Part shown: piece by piece, positions 25,490 through 37,639 of the stretch | Position numbering within the stretch: the stretch's first letter is position 1 | Layout: the number at the start of each line of letters is the position of its first letter | The notes under the pieces: generated by a model | The model's input: the letters and a program-made list of their open reading frames with translations, nothing else | Database searches by the model: none | What the model was told of the DNA's origin: nothing | Program-made: the position numbers and the translations under genes | NCBI GenBank assembly: GCA_028564705.1 | Contig: JAPXFQ010000181.1 | Coordinates: 996,001-1,060,000 of the forward strand | Direction of reading: 5' to 3' | Source of the DNA: Apricaphanius iberus | Taxonomy: Eukaryota > Chordata > Actinopteri > Cyprinodontiformes > Aphaniidae | Length of the DNA stretch: 64,000 nucleotides

Positions 25490-25890
25490 CATAATCCTTT
25501 CTGGACCACAACTTAATCTTGATAAAATACAGACATGGAAGTAGTGTTTTCCTGGCAACTGCCAAAGCCACACTGCTCCATTGGTTTTCCAGATAGTTGT
25601 CTCTTTAGAAAAAAAAATCCTCCCGTGGAGGTGTGCTTCCAAAGGTTTGGAATGCACTTTGTGTTGTAAAGCTATTTTTCTAGAGCTAATCTGAAGGCCA
25701 CATTAGGTTTGGGGTTGTGACAAAACAATCAGCTCGACTTTTCCACACTTGGAGCCTCAGAACCCACTGGCCTGTTTTTATATGATTTTACATTGGCTAC
25801 GACTTTACGGCTGTAAATCCCTCGTTATAATACCACTAACTGTTGTTTTTGGAATATATAGTTGTAAGAAAATTTCACAAATGACTTTAA
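25490..25890 (-). mobile_element. Tc1/mariner transposase-region fragment
   Basis: The plus strand is antisense to a fish Tc1-like transposase: 'ttcctggcaactgccaaagcc' with 'ctgctccattggttttccag' (sense: ...DESGFGGCQE-type), 'gctaatctgaaggccacatt', and 'gttataataccactaactgttg' followed by 'aaatttcacaaatgac'. Small indels destroy the frame. Sequence to about 26040 may be part of a second mariner fragment. Confidence 0.65.
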
Positions 25891-26204
25891 TGACATTTAA
25901 AGTTTTCTGGAGAACATTTAGACAAACCAATGAAACACTGAGAGAATATAGTCTCTTTAGTTGAGACCAAGATGTAATTCTTTGATTCGCACCACATGGA
26001 CCATGTATGGAGGTATTTTGAAGCAAGGTAAATCCTAATGTGTGGGGGTTTTTTCAGGTGGTGATAAGTTTTCATATGTTTGAAGGAAAGATGAATGGAA
26101 AAACAAACAGAGAAGTTCTTGTAAAAAATCTGAAGATAAACCGGGGACAGATGTTTCAATGATCCAATGATTCAAATAAAGCTAAATTAACTTCAGTGGT
26201 TATA

Positions 26205-26335
26205 AAGAACTGTGATGGACTGGCGACCTGTCCATGGTGTAACTTACCTCTCACCTGATGATCCCTGGTGATAAGCAACCTCCACCCCCACCCTCCCCAC
26301 GACCCTTTGAAGATGGATGGATGGACGGATGGAAA
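26205..26335 (+). repeat. LINE-like 3'-tail repeat with GGATGGATG end
   Basis: 'ctgtgatggactggcgacctgtccatggtgtaac... cctctcacctgatgatcc... gaccctttgaagatggatggatggacgg' is a very common fish dispersed repeat. The terminal GATG run is typical of some non-LTR 3' ends such as RTE. Only the tail is present. Confidence 0.55.
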
Positions 26336-26752
26336 ATAATGATTCAATAATCCATATAATAGGAGTCATGGGGATATGTCAAGTGTCTCCTCTAAATAAG
26401 ACATTATCTGCTACAAAACTCCTTCATTTAACCAATGTTTTGTAATTAATTGGTAGCACTATTCCTATTTGTCTACAGGTTGTGTCGGAGGCATTCATTC
26501 CAACTTACTACAAGCTGCCATTTCATTGACATTTCTGTAGTGCTCCAATGGCAGAAGTATTCTGAGCACGACTTTTAATCTGTGCTATATGACGGTCTTA
26601 GTCAACTTGGTCATTTTGTTCGTGCAATTTGGAAACAAGCTAGCGCGAAACATGCTGATGTTTGCAGTAGCAAGTTCTGTCAAACCAACCGCCATCGAGC
26701 ACCGAGTGAAAGCCCTGCTCAGACTACAGCTGGGATGGCGCATGGCAGTGAT

Positions 26753-27887
26753 TTGGGTTGGGCGATGTCCCCCAAATTGAGAGTTAACGATGTTTAAAGT
26801 AAAACTTTGTGATTGACGATGACATCGCCGGGGGGTGGGGGACCTCTTTTTTTTCCCACTTATCTCTTCACACCGGCCTAAAAATGTTAACATAAAGCAA
26901 AAAAAATAAACGTAATTTTGTAAACTGTGCTTTGATTATTTTACTATACAAGCATTTTGTGATTTGAAAACTGTCAAATGGATTTGAAATCCATATTCAT
27001 TTTTTTATGTGCGCACGGATTTCGGCATCATGCTGGACCTTTTCAAACCTTTGAACAGAAAAAAGGGCATTATACCTTCTAAACAAGAGGATTAAGCTAT
27101 ACGTAATAAACTCACTACAGGTCGTTCTCCTTCCAGGTAACAGCCTTATAATAATTTCTTCTAATCGAGCATACTCCACTACGTCAGCTGACAGGTGAAC
27201 AGTTGATCTCCTTTGACGCTCTCATTCCCCCTTTGAGCCAAAAACAGCAGGAAAACAAAAGGCAGGCACCGATATCCAGGCAGCCTTGACTCAAGTTTTT
27301 TAGCGATCTTTGCTTCACAAAACAGGTGAAATGGTAATTGTCTGCCTCGCGCCGCCTGTCTGCCGCCTGAGACGTGTGCGCCGTAGAGCTGTAATCGTGC
27401 CTTAAAAGTTGGCCTCAAACCGACCTGAACCCAAGAGAGTTCAGCCCGAGCCAAAGAGTATGTTTTTACTGACAGCTTATTAAAGCTCGAACCAATTAAA
27501 CCAAAACATTTTTTCCGCTAGAAAAAAAAAAAAGCACCTTGACGGTCATAGATTCCGAATAGTGTTAGTGGCCCACTGCAGCGCTTTATTATAAATTATC
27601 GCACTAATAGATGGATGGGTTCGGGTAAAGATCTTCAGCTTTAGTGCGCAGTAATCGCTTGTGTTGTTCGGCCAGTGGGTTCAGTCTTTGCCGTCCTGCC
27701 TCGTCTCTTTTTATTTGCAGCTTAACAAGTTTTGCGCAGCTGTAACAAAGCAACTGATTGCCGCGCTCGTCCTGAATCATCCAGATAAAATTTTTTTTTC
27801 TTTTTTTTGGGGAGCTTCACAGAGGGAAACGAATGCAAACAAAACACACCAATTCCACACACACAAATCACGTAAAAAAAAAAAAAA

Positions 27888-27927
<40 letters not shown>

Positions 27928-28131
27928 CACTGTGCTACACTCATTAGTTAGTTATGTTCTCAATGTTTACGGAGCAGTTCCTGCAAAGGTTTTAGTTAAA
28001 CTATAGAAGAGACCATAGGATTAGTGCATGTCTGAGAGGGTGGGGGGCGTGGCATCACGATGGTGGCTTTCCATCGTGATGTTGGTCTGCCATCCCAATG
28101 GACGATGACATTGTTCATCGGTACAACCCTA
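26753..28131. mobile_element. Non-autonomous hAT-like element, 1.38 kb
   Basis: The left end TTGGGTTGGGCGATG and the inverted right end TAGGGTTGTACCGATG are related. They are flanked by an 8-bp near-duplication, GCAGTGAT (26745-26752) and GTAGTGAT (28132-28139), 7 of 8 identical. Subterminal repeats of cgatgacat occur at both ends. No transposase is encoded; the interior has only short frames, an A-run and a (TA)n tract at 27892-27926. The family is inferred from duplication length and end style. Confidence 0.7.
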
Positions 28132-28383
28132 GTAGTGATGTCCTTGAAATTACGCGTTAGTGTAGTTGGATTAAAGGCCTGTAAAACAACCCCCAAGACA
28201 ACATTAAAGCACCTCAGGGACACTCCAAACTCACAGGGGATTAGCTCTAGTATTTCATAACAAACATTGGTGGAATAAAGAAGTTGTTTGGCAGATAATA
28301 GTCCAGGTTGAAAAAAAAATAAAAAAAAGTTCCAATTTAAACTCTTTCATTAATACTTTTTTTTCTACCTGTCCCAGACAGCA

Positions 28384-28675
28384 AAAATAATCTGGAACGG
28401 ATCCGGCCCGGAGTCCACAAAAAATCCGACCCAGATCCGCAAAACGGTTACGGGCCGGTGTCCTTTGGCACAACGGGCCAATACCGGCACAGATCCGTTT
28501 TGCCGGATCAGGGCCAGAATTGGACCGGCACTGGGCCACATATGGATTCATAAGTTGCCATCTGACTGCATTTTGGCCCAGATCCGGCTTGATTCCAGAC
28601 CAAATCTGGACCAGATCTGGCCCGATTCAGGCAGACCTCTGGTCCAGATTCAGTTATGATCTGGTCCAAATCATT
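28384..28675. repeat. GC-rich repeat of GATCCGG/GATCTGG motifs
   Basis: About 290 bp built from degenerate units such as 'ggcccagatccgg', 'gaccagatctggccc' and 'tccagattca', many of them self-complementary around GATC. Composition contrasts sharply with the AT-rich flanks. It is similar to fish minisatellite-like repeats found inside DNA transposons. No coding potential. Confidence 0.6.
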
Positions 28676-28819
28676 TAGGAATTTATGTTATTTAATAATA
28701 ATATATATATATTTTTTTCTATTTAGCTTGTTTCCACATTCAAAATAACCAAGATCCAACAGTAGGCTATATTATATGTTGTCACTCCACAGGCACATAG
28801 ACAATTTTGTCTCAATAAT

Positions 28820-29600
28820 GCTGCATTCAGACCAAGCCCCTGCGGCAGCGTTAGCTGCGGCAAGATTACATGTAAAGTCTATGGTAGAGTGCGTCAGACG
28901 TCCGTGAAGGGCTCTGCGTTGCGTTGAGTACGTTGGCTCTGTCAACGACGCTTGCGTTTCATACGGCAACATACCAACGCATGCGTTACAGAAGTTCAGC
29001 AAGCTGAACTTTTGACGGATCCAACGGAGTTAACGTAGTGCGGCAACCAATCAGAGCGTCTCACTGTAGTTATTTCACTATACACGTATCTTGAATGAAG
29101 CTCGGGCCCGGTGAAAACATTTTCAACAAACGCAGATTTAAAAAATCTGAAATAATACTTACCGAAGTCAGATGGACAGGTGCTCCTAAGGAGGAACAGA
29201 AAACCTTTAGTTGGGGTCCTGGTGGGATATTTAAGCTCCGATGCGGCCGAGGAGGTCATAAAATTAGGCGCGGGACAGACGGAAGTAGCACTGAACGCGA
29301 ACCTCATCCATACGCAGCTCCTGGAGCAAATGGTTAAACTCCCCGAACTCAGAACGCATCTGAATAGTGGGCGCTGATGCACCCGATGTCAACGTTGTCT
29401 AGCTTTATCTAGCTAATAAAGCCAAGTCACTCTCTCGTTATGATCCACCATGGTTCAGAATGTGCGACAACAGGGGAAGCCCCGCCCATGCGTTGTTTTT
29501 TCCTCAGAAGCAGGCTTTGGAAGCCAAAAAGTACAAACGTCAAACTTCATCCGTTGAATGCGTTGCCTGACGCAGACCAAATGTGCGCTGTGAATGCAGC
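28820..29600. mobile_element. Candidate DNA-transposon derivative
   Basis: A 10-bp perfect inverted repeat GCTGCATTCA (28820-28829) / TGAATGCAGC (29591-29600) bounds a GC-rich segment that opens 'gaccaagcccctgcgg' and closes 'gacgcagaccaaatgtgcgctg'. A frame at 29095-29382 is open but unrecognised. No matching target duplication could be identified, so the superfamily is uncertain. Confidence 0.45.
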
Positions 29601-31120
29601 TTAAGACCGCTGAAATACATGTATAAAAAAATATGTTGACATGTTCAGTACTTGTTTTCCATGCTGTAAATGCATTTTAAAACATTTGGGAAACCCATTA
29701 TGCTGCACTACATGACAGTAATTGCCTCCAGCCAAAGGATTGGACATGGTCGACCGGGCCTAACAGCATGATGGTATCGTTAGTAGTGACGTCTTTTCAT
29801 AAACACTATGAATTCAGTGCCTGCTTTTGGAGGCTCATGCATCTCAGCCACAACAAGCATTCGGGTGAAGAACTTGTCTTTTATCATGCAACACCTAATC
29901 AATCATGCTCTTATTAGAAGCACACTTATTCATTTTTGTAATCCCCTCTTTGCTAAATCTGTCTGGTTTCAGGGCAAGACGAAAATGCTTTAATGCAAGC
30001 TATGGCTAATTTAGCACAGGATCTGTGCTATATAATCACTGTCTCAAAAAAGTCGAGAAAATACATATTAACCAGACAGCTTACTGATGCACAGTAGCAG
30101 ATGGATTATATCATGTCACACACTGTCGTGAGAGGATCAGACAAAACTCTCTCTGCTTCAAAACTCTCTCTGCTCCCCCCCCCCCACCTCCAGTACACCC
30201 TTAAATCAAATATAAAATTTCCACAGTACACATGTCAGTCTGGAAATCTCCAATGTCCACTTAAAGCACTAATATTTTTCACAGGTGGCTTTACTTTTCA
30301 TTCACCAAACTTCACACTTTAATCGAGAGACATTATGGAAACAAAGTTTAAAACCTGACAAAACTGAAGTAAGGAAATCCCAGAGTGAACTTGAACCACA
30401 GTGCTCTGCCAAAAAATACTAATTTTATTTACAACTGAAGCATAAAGAACTCGTTTCTTAAATGTTTCTCAATAGACCTGGTCAGTTCAGGCCATACAAA
30501 GGAAAGGAATGTCACTCAAAACACATTAGGCAAAATTAACCACTGAACTATGCATAAAACAACAAATGTGAAACACATTTACCACGAGGGTCGGAATGTT
30601 GCTATGCAGGAAAGGAAGATGCAAATCAGAAAGTAAACACCTAACAACAAACCAAATTAAATCTGGAGTACAACAGTATCCCAGCAATTGAAAGCTACAT
30701 GCAAAAAATTGGACCAAAAATATCCAGCTGATAAAGTATGTGACTTGACACCACAGAAAATAATTTCAGTTATGTGCAGTTTGTGAACACCCTATTACAG
30801 CCACAAAACCTGTTAGACCATGGATCTTAGCCTCTGTGGTCGTGCCAACCGAATTTCTACTGTGTACATTAATGCCTGTTATTAAATTAGATATTAAAAC
30901 AGGTCATTATAAGCGGTATTTCAGTTGGTTTTTCAACTTTCTGCAGATTTCATTTTTTTTGTGGGCAGCTGTGATCCCTTAACCCAAACAATATCAAGAT
31001 CAACTGTAACACTAGTGAAAAGAGAAATCCATTGTTGAGGAAAGGTGTGAAGGATTTCTTATTTATTCTTTTCTGAGATTAGACTTTACTTTTTGACATT
31101 TAACTTACGTGTAAAGCACT
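29601..31120. other. Non-coding stretch, nothing recognised
   Basis: AT-rich. A C-run occurs at 30175-30186. No supported exon or repeat family. Confidence 0.4.
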
Positions 31121-31123
31121 AAG

Positions 31124-33688
31124 GGCCTGATTTATCAATGTTTGCACTAGTTAAAACCCACGCAAACCGCACAGTATCGCCAAAACAGGCAGAGGCTGAT
31201 CTACCAAGACAGCGCAGAGAGCATTGCGCTAGTTACGGTGCTTACACTCCCAATGCGATAGACGCGACCAAAAGCTGCCACACGCCCCTTGCTGGTCGCG
31301 TGCACATTCCCACCTCCAAGCGTGTCCAAAGCGAACTGGTTGCACTTTAAAATATGGCATTTTCACACGCGTGAAGCTGAATTATGTAACCTGTGGGAGG
31401 ACCCTGACCGCTCCTCTGTCCTCCTCCTCCCTCCCTCCGACTTTTTTTTAACCTCCCATAACAGTGTTTTAGCGGGATAGAACGCTATTCACAGGGTGCG
31501 TTCCTAAATGGAATCTGACGCTCTAAAAAATGCTAACGCTCTGCAGTTAGAAAAAAACATAATTCTAATTATCTGTGAATAAACAAATGGTTTCTGACAG
31601 AGCAAAGTGGACATAAAATAGCAAGTTAAAATAGGTGCTCAGTTGAATCCGCTACATGACCGTTCAAAATGTCTCTGGAGATGTGATTAACCTGTTTTTT
31701 TTTGCTGTCATGACAGCTTTGCATACAACACACTGAACAAACCCGGTTGGCTAAACTTGAAGGGTTGTAATAGGATTTAACTTACTCTAGAACGGAGCTT
31801 TTCCTTTTTCACGCTCTTCAATTCACAGTTTTCAATCTTATTCTTCAACTTCGTCAAACATTGCCTCAAAGCCAGATGCTGAAGCGCTGTGCCCACTGCG
31901 TTTGTAAATTAGACACAGATACCACTGAGAAATTGTCTGGAGGACTTGTGTTTTTTTTCCATGTGTCTTGCCATTCCCAAAACCGAAAAAAACAACGTGA
32001 GCGATGCCTACAATGGATAAAAAAAGTGTGGACGGCCCCACTCCCTCTCTTAGTTTCCAAACCTCTGTGTGTCAAGTTCCTTCGGGTGTCTAGCAACTAT
32101 AAATATTTTCGGGTCAGTGTGTTGGTATATCTAATAGGTATTTCCTAGGATGTATGAAGATTTATTGTAAACTAAACCCACTGCCTTCAGGAGCGGGTGG
32201 CGATGCAGCTGTTTTATTAACACATTTCTGGGTGTAGGGAGAGTCCGCTTTAATGAAACGAATGTCCGCCTAAAATACAACTTAAAACTAAGTTCAGAAC
32301 TTAGTTTCTTACAGCATGCAGACAGCAAGAGCACTCAGAGTATCTGCCCACTCACCAAATCATCATCATATTTGCGGCGGCATCATCATCACCGACATCT
32401 GCGCTCTCCCTACAGCTGCAGTGTGACTGACAGAAACCCTAACAGTCCTGCGCTGCACTGTGCTTCATTCAGCAACATTGTATTAACCCCACTTTACATC
32501 CCCAGTAATGGTAACGAAGTTGTAACACTAGTCGTGTTTGACCATTTGTTTGTCGGACGTGACAACAGTAACTAAGGGGGGCGGGGATCGGCGAAAGGTC
32601 AATTGAAAAATAAAAGTGCCTGAGCCCGCTACGTGTCCAAAGTTATTATACAGTCATCGGCCCGAAGCCCGGCCCTCGGGCTGACGGGAACCTCGGGCCT
32701 AGGGCTCCAGTGCAGGGCTCTCGACTACAGGATGGCCTGCAACTCCGCGAAGCAAGGACCGCTGTAATGGGGGTTTGGAGAGTTACCAGTAGAGTTGTGG
32801 CGGAGGAATCAATAAACAGCCCGACTCCTCGCCCAGTTTGTGCCGCGAAGGTCCAAGCTTTGCCCGCCGACACAAGAACTACAATGCTGGGGTGGAGACA
32901 TTACCAGGCCTGGGTGTCCGGGTGAGGAAGCTGTTTTGTGGCCACAATGGCTCCTTTAAGAGCCGCCCAAAAACCTCTTAAGGGCATTCCTGTCTTAATA
33001 GCTTAACCTCTTTATAACGTTTTTTTTTATATTGATGTCTCTGTATAGAAAACATCTGGTTTCATGCAGCTCGGGGTGATGAGCCACCGTCTTTATTTGT
33101 ATCCGGGTCTTGCTGATGCCGACTTGAAGCAGGAGTTGAGATTTCTTCAACTTCTGCGGCAGACGCAATAACCAATCAAAAAAGCTGATTCCAAGATGGC
33201 AGGCCCCCATCCCTTACCTCAGAAAAATTTGTGAAAGGGACAAGGAGATGGTATAGTCCGGCGAAATTTCCATGACTCTTTATCTTCTAAAATGCAATTT
33301 ACTCCGTGAGCTACCATGCTGGAATCATGTGATCGGATACAAAGTTTTGATTGGTCGCTTGAATATTAGGTAGACAGCTCACAGAGAGCACACACAGTGA
33401 TTTTTTCGCCTCGCAAGGCGAGAAATATCAAACCTGTTTGATTTTCATCTCACTGCCTAATAAGGCAGAAAACTTACCAAAAATAAGGCGCACACAGCGA
33501 GCTATCTGCTGAGCAAACGGCCTCGAATGACTGTTAGCTCAGCAGATTGCTCTCATGTGTGACAGGCTTAAGAATTGCTCCCGCAATCTTAGTAAATCAC
33601 CCGCAAATTAAGCACAACTCACTCACGCAATCTTTTAGCGCTGCACGCAATGTTGCAGTCATTATCAGTAATCTTGATAAATCATGCT
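31124..33688. mobile_element. Candidate 2.6-kb inverted-repeat element, no known transposase
   Basis: The left edge 'cctgatttatcaatgtttgc' (31127-31146) and the inverted right edge 'atgatttatcaagattac' (around 33667-33685) share GATTTATCAA. Both ends are followed inward by 'cgcaa'/'gcgtg'-rich subterminal motifs, and a second internal 'ttagtaaatcacccgcaa' occurs at 33590-33607. The interior holds a GC-rich block (32600-32930) and short frames, none recognised. It may be a non-autonomous DNA transposon. No target duplication was resolved. Confidence 0.45.
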
Positions 33689-33689
33689 G

Positions 33690-34413
33690 TGGGGAGACTT
33701 TTTTTCTTGATCAAGTGTTATTGGTTACTCTCGTAATTAGATCAAGCCTTTAAAGACTGATTGAAAATTTATAGAGGCATATGTAGAAGGCAGTAGTGTC
33801 TTTCCATAATTTTGGGCTTATGTGTCATTTTTCTTTTCACACACTTTAGAATCTGTGGTCTATAGAACGATACAGCTGATTTATAGATTTTTACTGGATA
33901 ATGGCCTTCAGGGGGCACTGTAACTGGAAGTGTAAAAGTAGGACAGACATGTGGGGGAAAAAAAACACGTGCCAAAGAAGACACTACTGGTAGTTTTCAT
34001 GCATACAACATCATGGATTACATACACACAAAAAAAATCTGTTTTGAAAAATGTAGTTTTTAATTTAAAGGCAACTGAGCTAGCCACCAAAGAAGGAAAT
34101 AGCACTACTACACATAAGCTTGACATCAATGGATCAATGATGAAACATTGGAGGAGGCAGCAGGAAAAGTTGAGACAATATAAAAAGAAGACAAAAGCTT
34201 TTAGAGAACATTAAGATACTGATAAAGACGACTTCAGTTGCTTTTGTGTGCAAGAGGAAGATGAAGATAGCGACTTTTCAGAAAGGCCAAAGTATGTTTT
34301 ATTTTCTAACCAATCATGTTACTGTTGTGTTGTTTTGATGTTGTGTTATGCCGTACAGCCTGTTACAACATGAAAATGTCCAGCTTAAATTCGAGCTTAT
34401 ATTCAAGTGCAGT

Positions 34414-34476
<63 letters not shown>

Positions 34477-37370
34477 CATATATATATATATATGTTAGTG
34501 TGTACAAAATTTGCTTTCAAAACTTAAAACTTTTGTGGCTTACCTTTAGGTGAGCTCAATATTTCAAGTATTAAGGGAATTAGATGTTCACAAGTGTTTG
34601 AAATACAATCACAAATGCAAATTGTAATTGCCAGTTAATTAACAAATCTCAATTTTTAACATTCTTCAACCCACATTTCAAAGCCGGATTCACAAGCAAA
34701 ATACTTTCGGCCAAAATTTGAGGCCAAAAATAAAACGTTTATCAAAACACCTCATATGGAATCCTAAGAAGCTAGCCTACAAATGGCAATCTAATTTCAG
34801 TCTGAAAAGAATTGAAAAGCTAAAAAAACACACAGCATATCTGTATGTCAAACTAGATATTCTTGGACATTCCTTTAAAAAATAAATAAATAGGCATAGA
34901 TTTGACTGAATTCTGGACTCAGAAAGCATTTTTTTCTGCCAAATACATTTTTACTTCCAAGTTGTTAAATTCTGATGTTTGGTCAAGAGTCCTTTCCTTG
35001 CTTTAACTTTTAGAGCGCTGGGTACCCCCCTGCATCTTTGCAGTGCTCTGCAGCTGCAAATTCCCAGTTATCCTGTAAGCAGCAGGTTTTAAGAGCCACA
35101 GCGACTTTTGTCGATAGTAAACTCCAACAGGAAATGTCCCTCTGCAGTCCTCATTTGAAATAAAAGTAATGTGGCTGTATAATGATCCTAGAGGGACTGA
35201 TGGGGATTGGCACATGACCTGAATGCTTAAGACATGTTGGTTTGTATTAATTAAGGTACTAATGTAAACAATTTTTTTTCTTCTATTCAAATGTTTAATA
35301 TTTACAAGATAATTAGTTTGACCAAGTAAGCTTCATACACATCCTGTTGGGTCCAGCAACATGTCAATCAAATAGAATTACATTGTTTTAGGGAAAAAGA
35401 GAAGTTGCAGCAAGATTGTTTTTGAGGACATCTGCAGCTGGTTACAAGTTAATGAACGATTTACAGATGTCATCCTTTGGGCCAGACTATCACTGCTCCA
35501 GACAGGGGGATTAAACCTAAAGTCTCACAGAGAGGAACTGCACTAAACTAGTTTTATTAAGCAGACAGCCACCAAGGCACACATTAAAGCATCTAAGAAG
35601 GGAAAAGCAAAGAAAACCAAGCATTTTGCCGCACATTCAGCTACCATTCAGTTTACTTTACTTTTATGCTTTGACGTTGTTTCATCATACAGCCGAGAAA
35701 AACAGGACACGGATGGCATTCTCCCTGCACTGCAGTGAACAGAGTTAACTCGTCATGCACAAATCAGAAGGAGTGGTCCTGCTTGCATAAACCACTTCTG
35801 TAAACTCTGTGTATGCCTGCCCCCCAAGTGTGTTTTAATGTTTGTGCTGAATGCGGTTAGGTGGCGGAGACTGAAGCTCCCTTTTAATCTGTCAGGAGAG
35901 CATTTTCATTAGTTCTGTTTGGTCCTATTATTAAAGCCTGCTTCAAAGGCTCAACAAGTGAAACCGCCACAGGAAATGACCCAGTGGGCTTCAAACTGTA
36001 TAGATCAGTGATAGCAATGTGTGGTTTTGAAGTAGCCTAGTGCATAATTGTATGAATTGCAAGTTGTGAGTTTCGCAAGATGGCATAAAATTCACCATGC
36101 AACAATATTCTACCCCCTGAACAATATAATATAGTTTATGTTATGTTTACCTTAAAGGTCTCATTTACTGGTGTTTTAATTATTTTTTTCAGTGTTTTAT
36201 GAGGTGAGAGAATGACGTCTGAGTCAGTTTCTGTCAAAAAAAAATAAAATAATTCCCAGTCTATTTCATTTTATGCCAGTTCATTGTGGGAGTGGGTGTG
36301 GAGACTCAACAAGATGTGGGTGCTTGCTCATTAAGATTAATGATATTCAAGTTTCTGTCCTCTGATTAGCTAACTGCAACACTACTCTCATACTGTCTCT
36401 GTTTGCTAAACTCAGTACCATGAGACAAATATCTTGCCAATATTTAGCCATAGATGGAGTTTACCACCCAGTTTAGGAAGCATTACCAAATAAGACTGGA
36501 CTCCAATGCACCATTGGCTGCAGGATGGCTCCGGCACCAGAGCTGCAGTCTTCGGTACACCACACGCCCACCAGTCAGACAGGTATTCAGTGCCACACTC
36601 TTCGTTCTATGCTCCCATGGACTGGGAGGTTTAACTGCTGGCGGATTCAGCTGCTGATAAAAATAATTCCTGGTTTGAAGCATAGGTTACATTTAAAGAT
36701 TGTAAAACAAACATCTCCGGGTAGATGTGATCACATATATTAGCTTGTTAGCCGAGGTAGTACATTTCATTGTCATGGCGCATTTTAACACAATACTTGA
36801 AAAGTAAAAGAATGGGTGAACAATTAATTTTTTACTTGCGTTGGAGCTGGTGGTCCACCTTTTCGTACATATCCTGGTTTTAAATGCAGCTTCGAGGCAA
36901 AGCTCCATAGCTATGAAGTCACTCTGCTCACGGTGACTGAAAAAATAAATAATTCCAACCATTTCTTCTTCAGTTCATCTTTCGTGGGTAACAAAAATGC
37001 AGCACTGATGTATTATCTCCACAATCCGAAATAGTTCTGCAGTGTAGTAGAATGGCTAACTGCTAGCTTCTCACAACTACAGCTAGAGCTATGCTACCTG
37101 AGCAAAACAAACCTTCTAGGAGGCAGTCCCAGTTCAACTGAGTAAGATGGTGCTTGGCGGTACCTTGCATTCTTAAGTTTCAACTTAGGGTTTTTTCAAA
37201 ACCAGGTGAATTTTGCCATATACACTTTCTGTAACTGATGCAGACAATTGTGTTTGTAGAAAATATTCACATGCAGCATGCTTATACAACTCAGAGTGAC
37301 TGATTGTATTGGGAAAAATAAACAGTTTTGTATGATTATCAGTGATGGAAACCTTTAATGAGGGTTATAT
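33690..37370. other. Non-coding stretch with a long (TA)n tract
   Basis: No supported exon or transposon. It contains the (TA)n microsatellite listed separately; the rest is unrecognised single-copy-looking sequence. Confidence 0.4.
34416..34493. repeat. (TA)n microsatellite
   Basis: About 78 bp of alternating TA, interrupted once by 'catacata' near 34473-34480. Confidence 0.95.
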
Positions 37371-37373
37371 AAT

Positions 37374-37635
37374 ACACTGGGGCACAAAAGTATTTGACAG
37401 CCACCTGTTGTGCAAGTTGTCCCACTTGAATAGATGAGCAAGGTCTGGAATTTTCATCACAGGTACAATTAAGCTGCAAGAGACAGAACGTAAAAGAAAA
37501 TCCAGGAAATCATATTTTATATTTTTTAAAGAATTTATTAGTACAATGGTGCAGAAAATAAGTATTTAGTACCTACAAACAAGTAATAATTCAGTCCCGG
37601 ACAAAGCTGTTACTAATTCTTCTTAGAAACTTATT
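37374..37635 (+). mobile_element. Tc1 terminal fragment
   Basis: 'cactggggcacaaaagtatttgacagcc' followed by 'gtgcaagttgtcccactt', 'attttcatcacaggtaca' and 'ggtgcagaaaataagtattt' is the same element end seen inverted at 3415-3815. Only about 260 bp remain, abutting the 3' end of a LINE. Confidence 0.75.
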
Positions 37636-37639
37636 TTAT

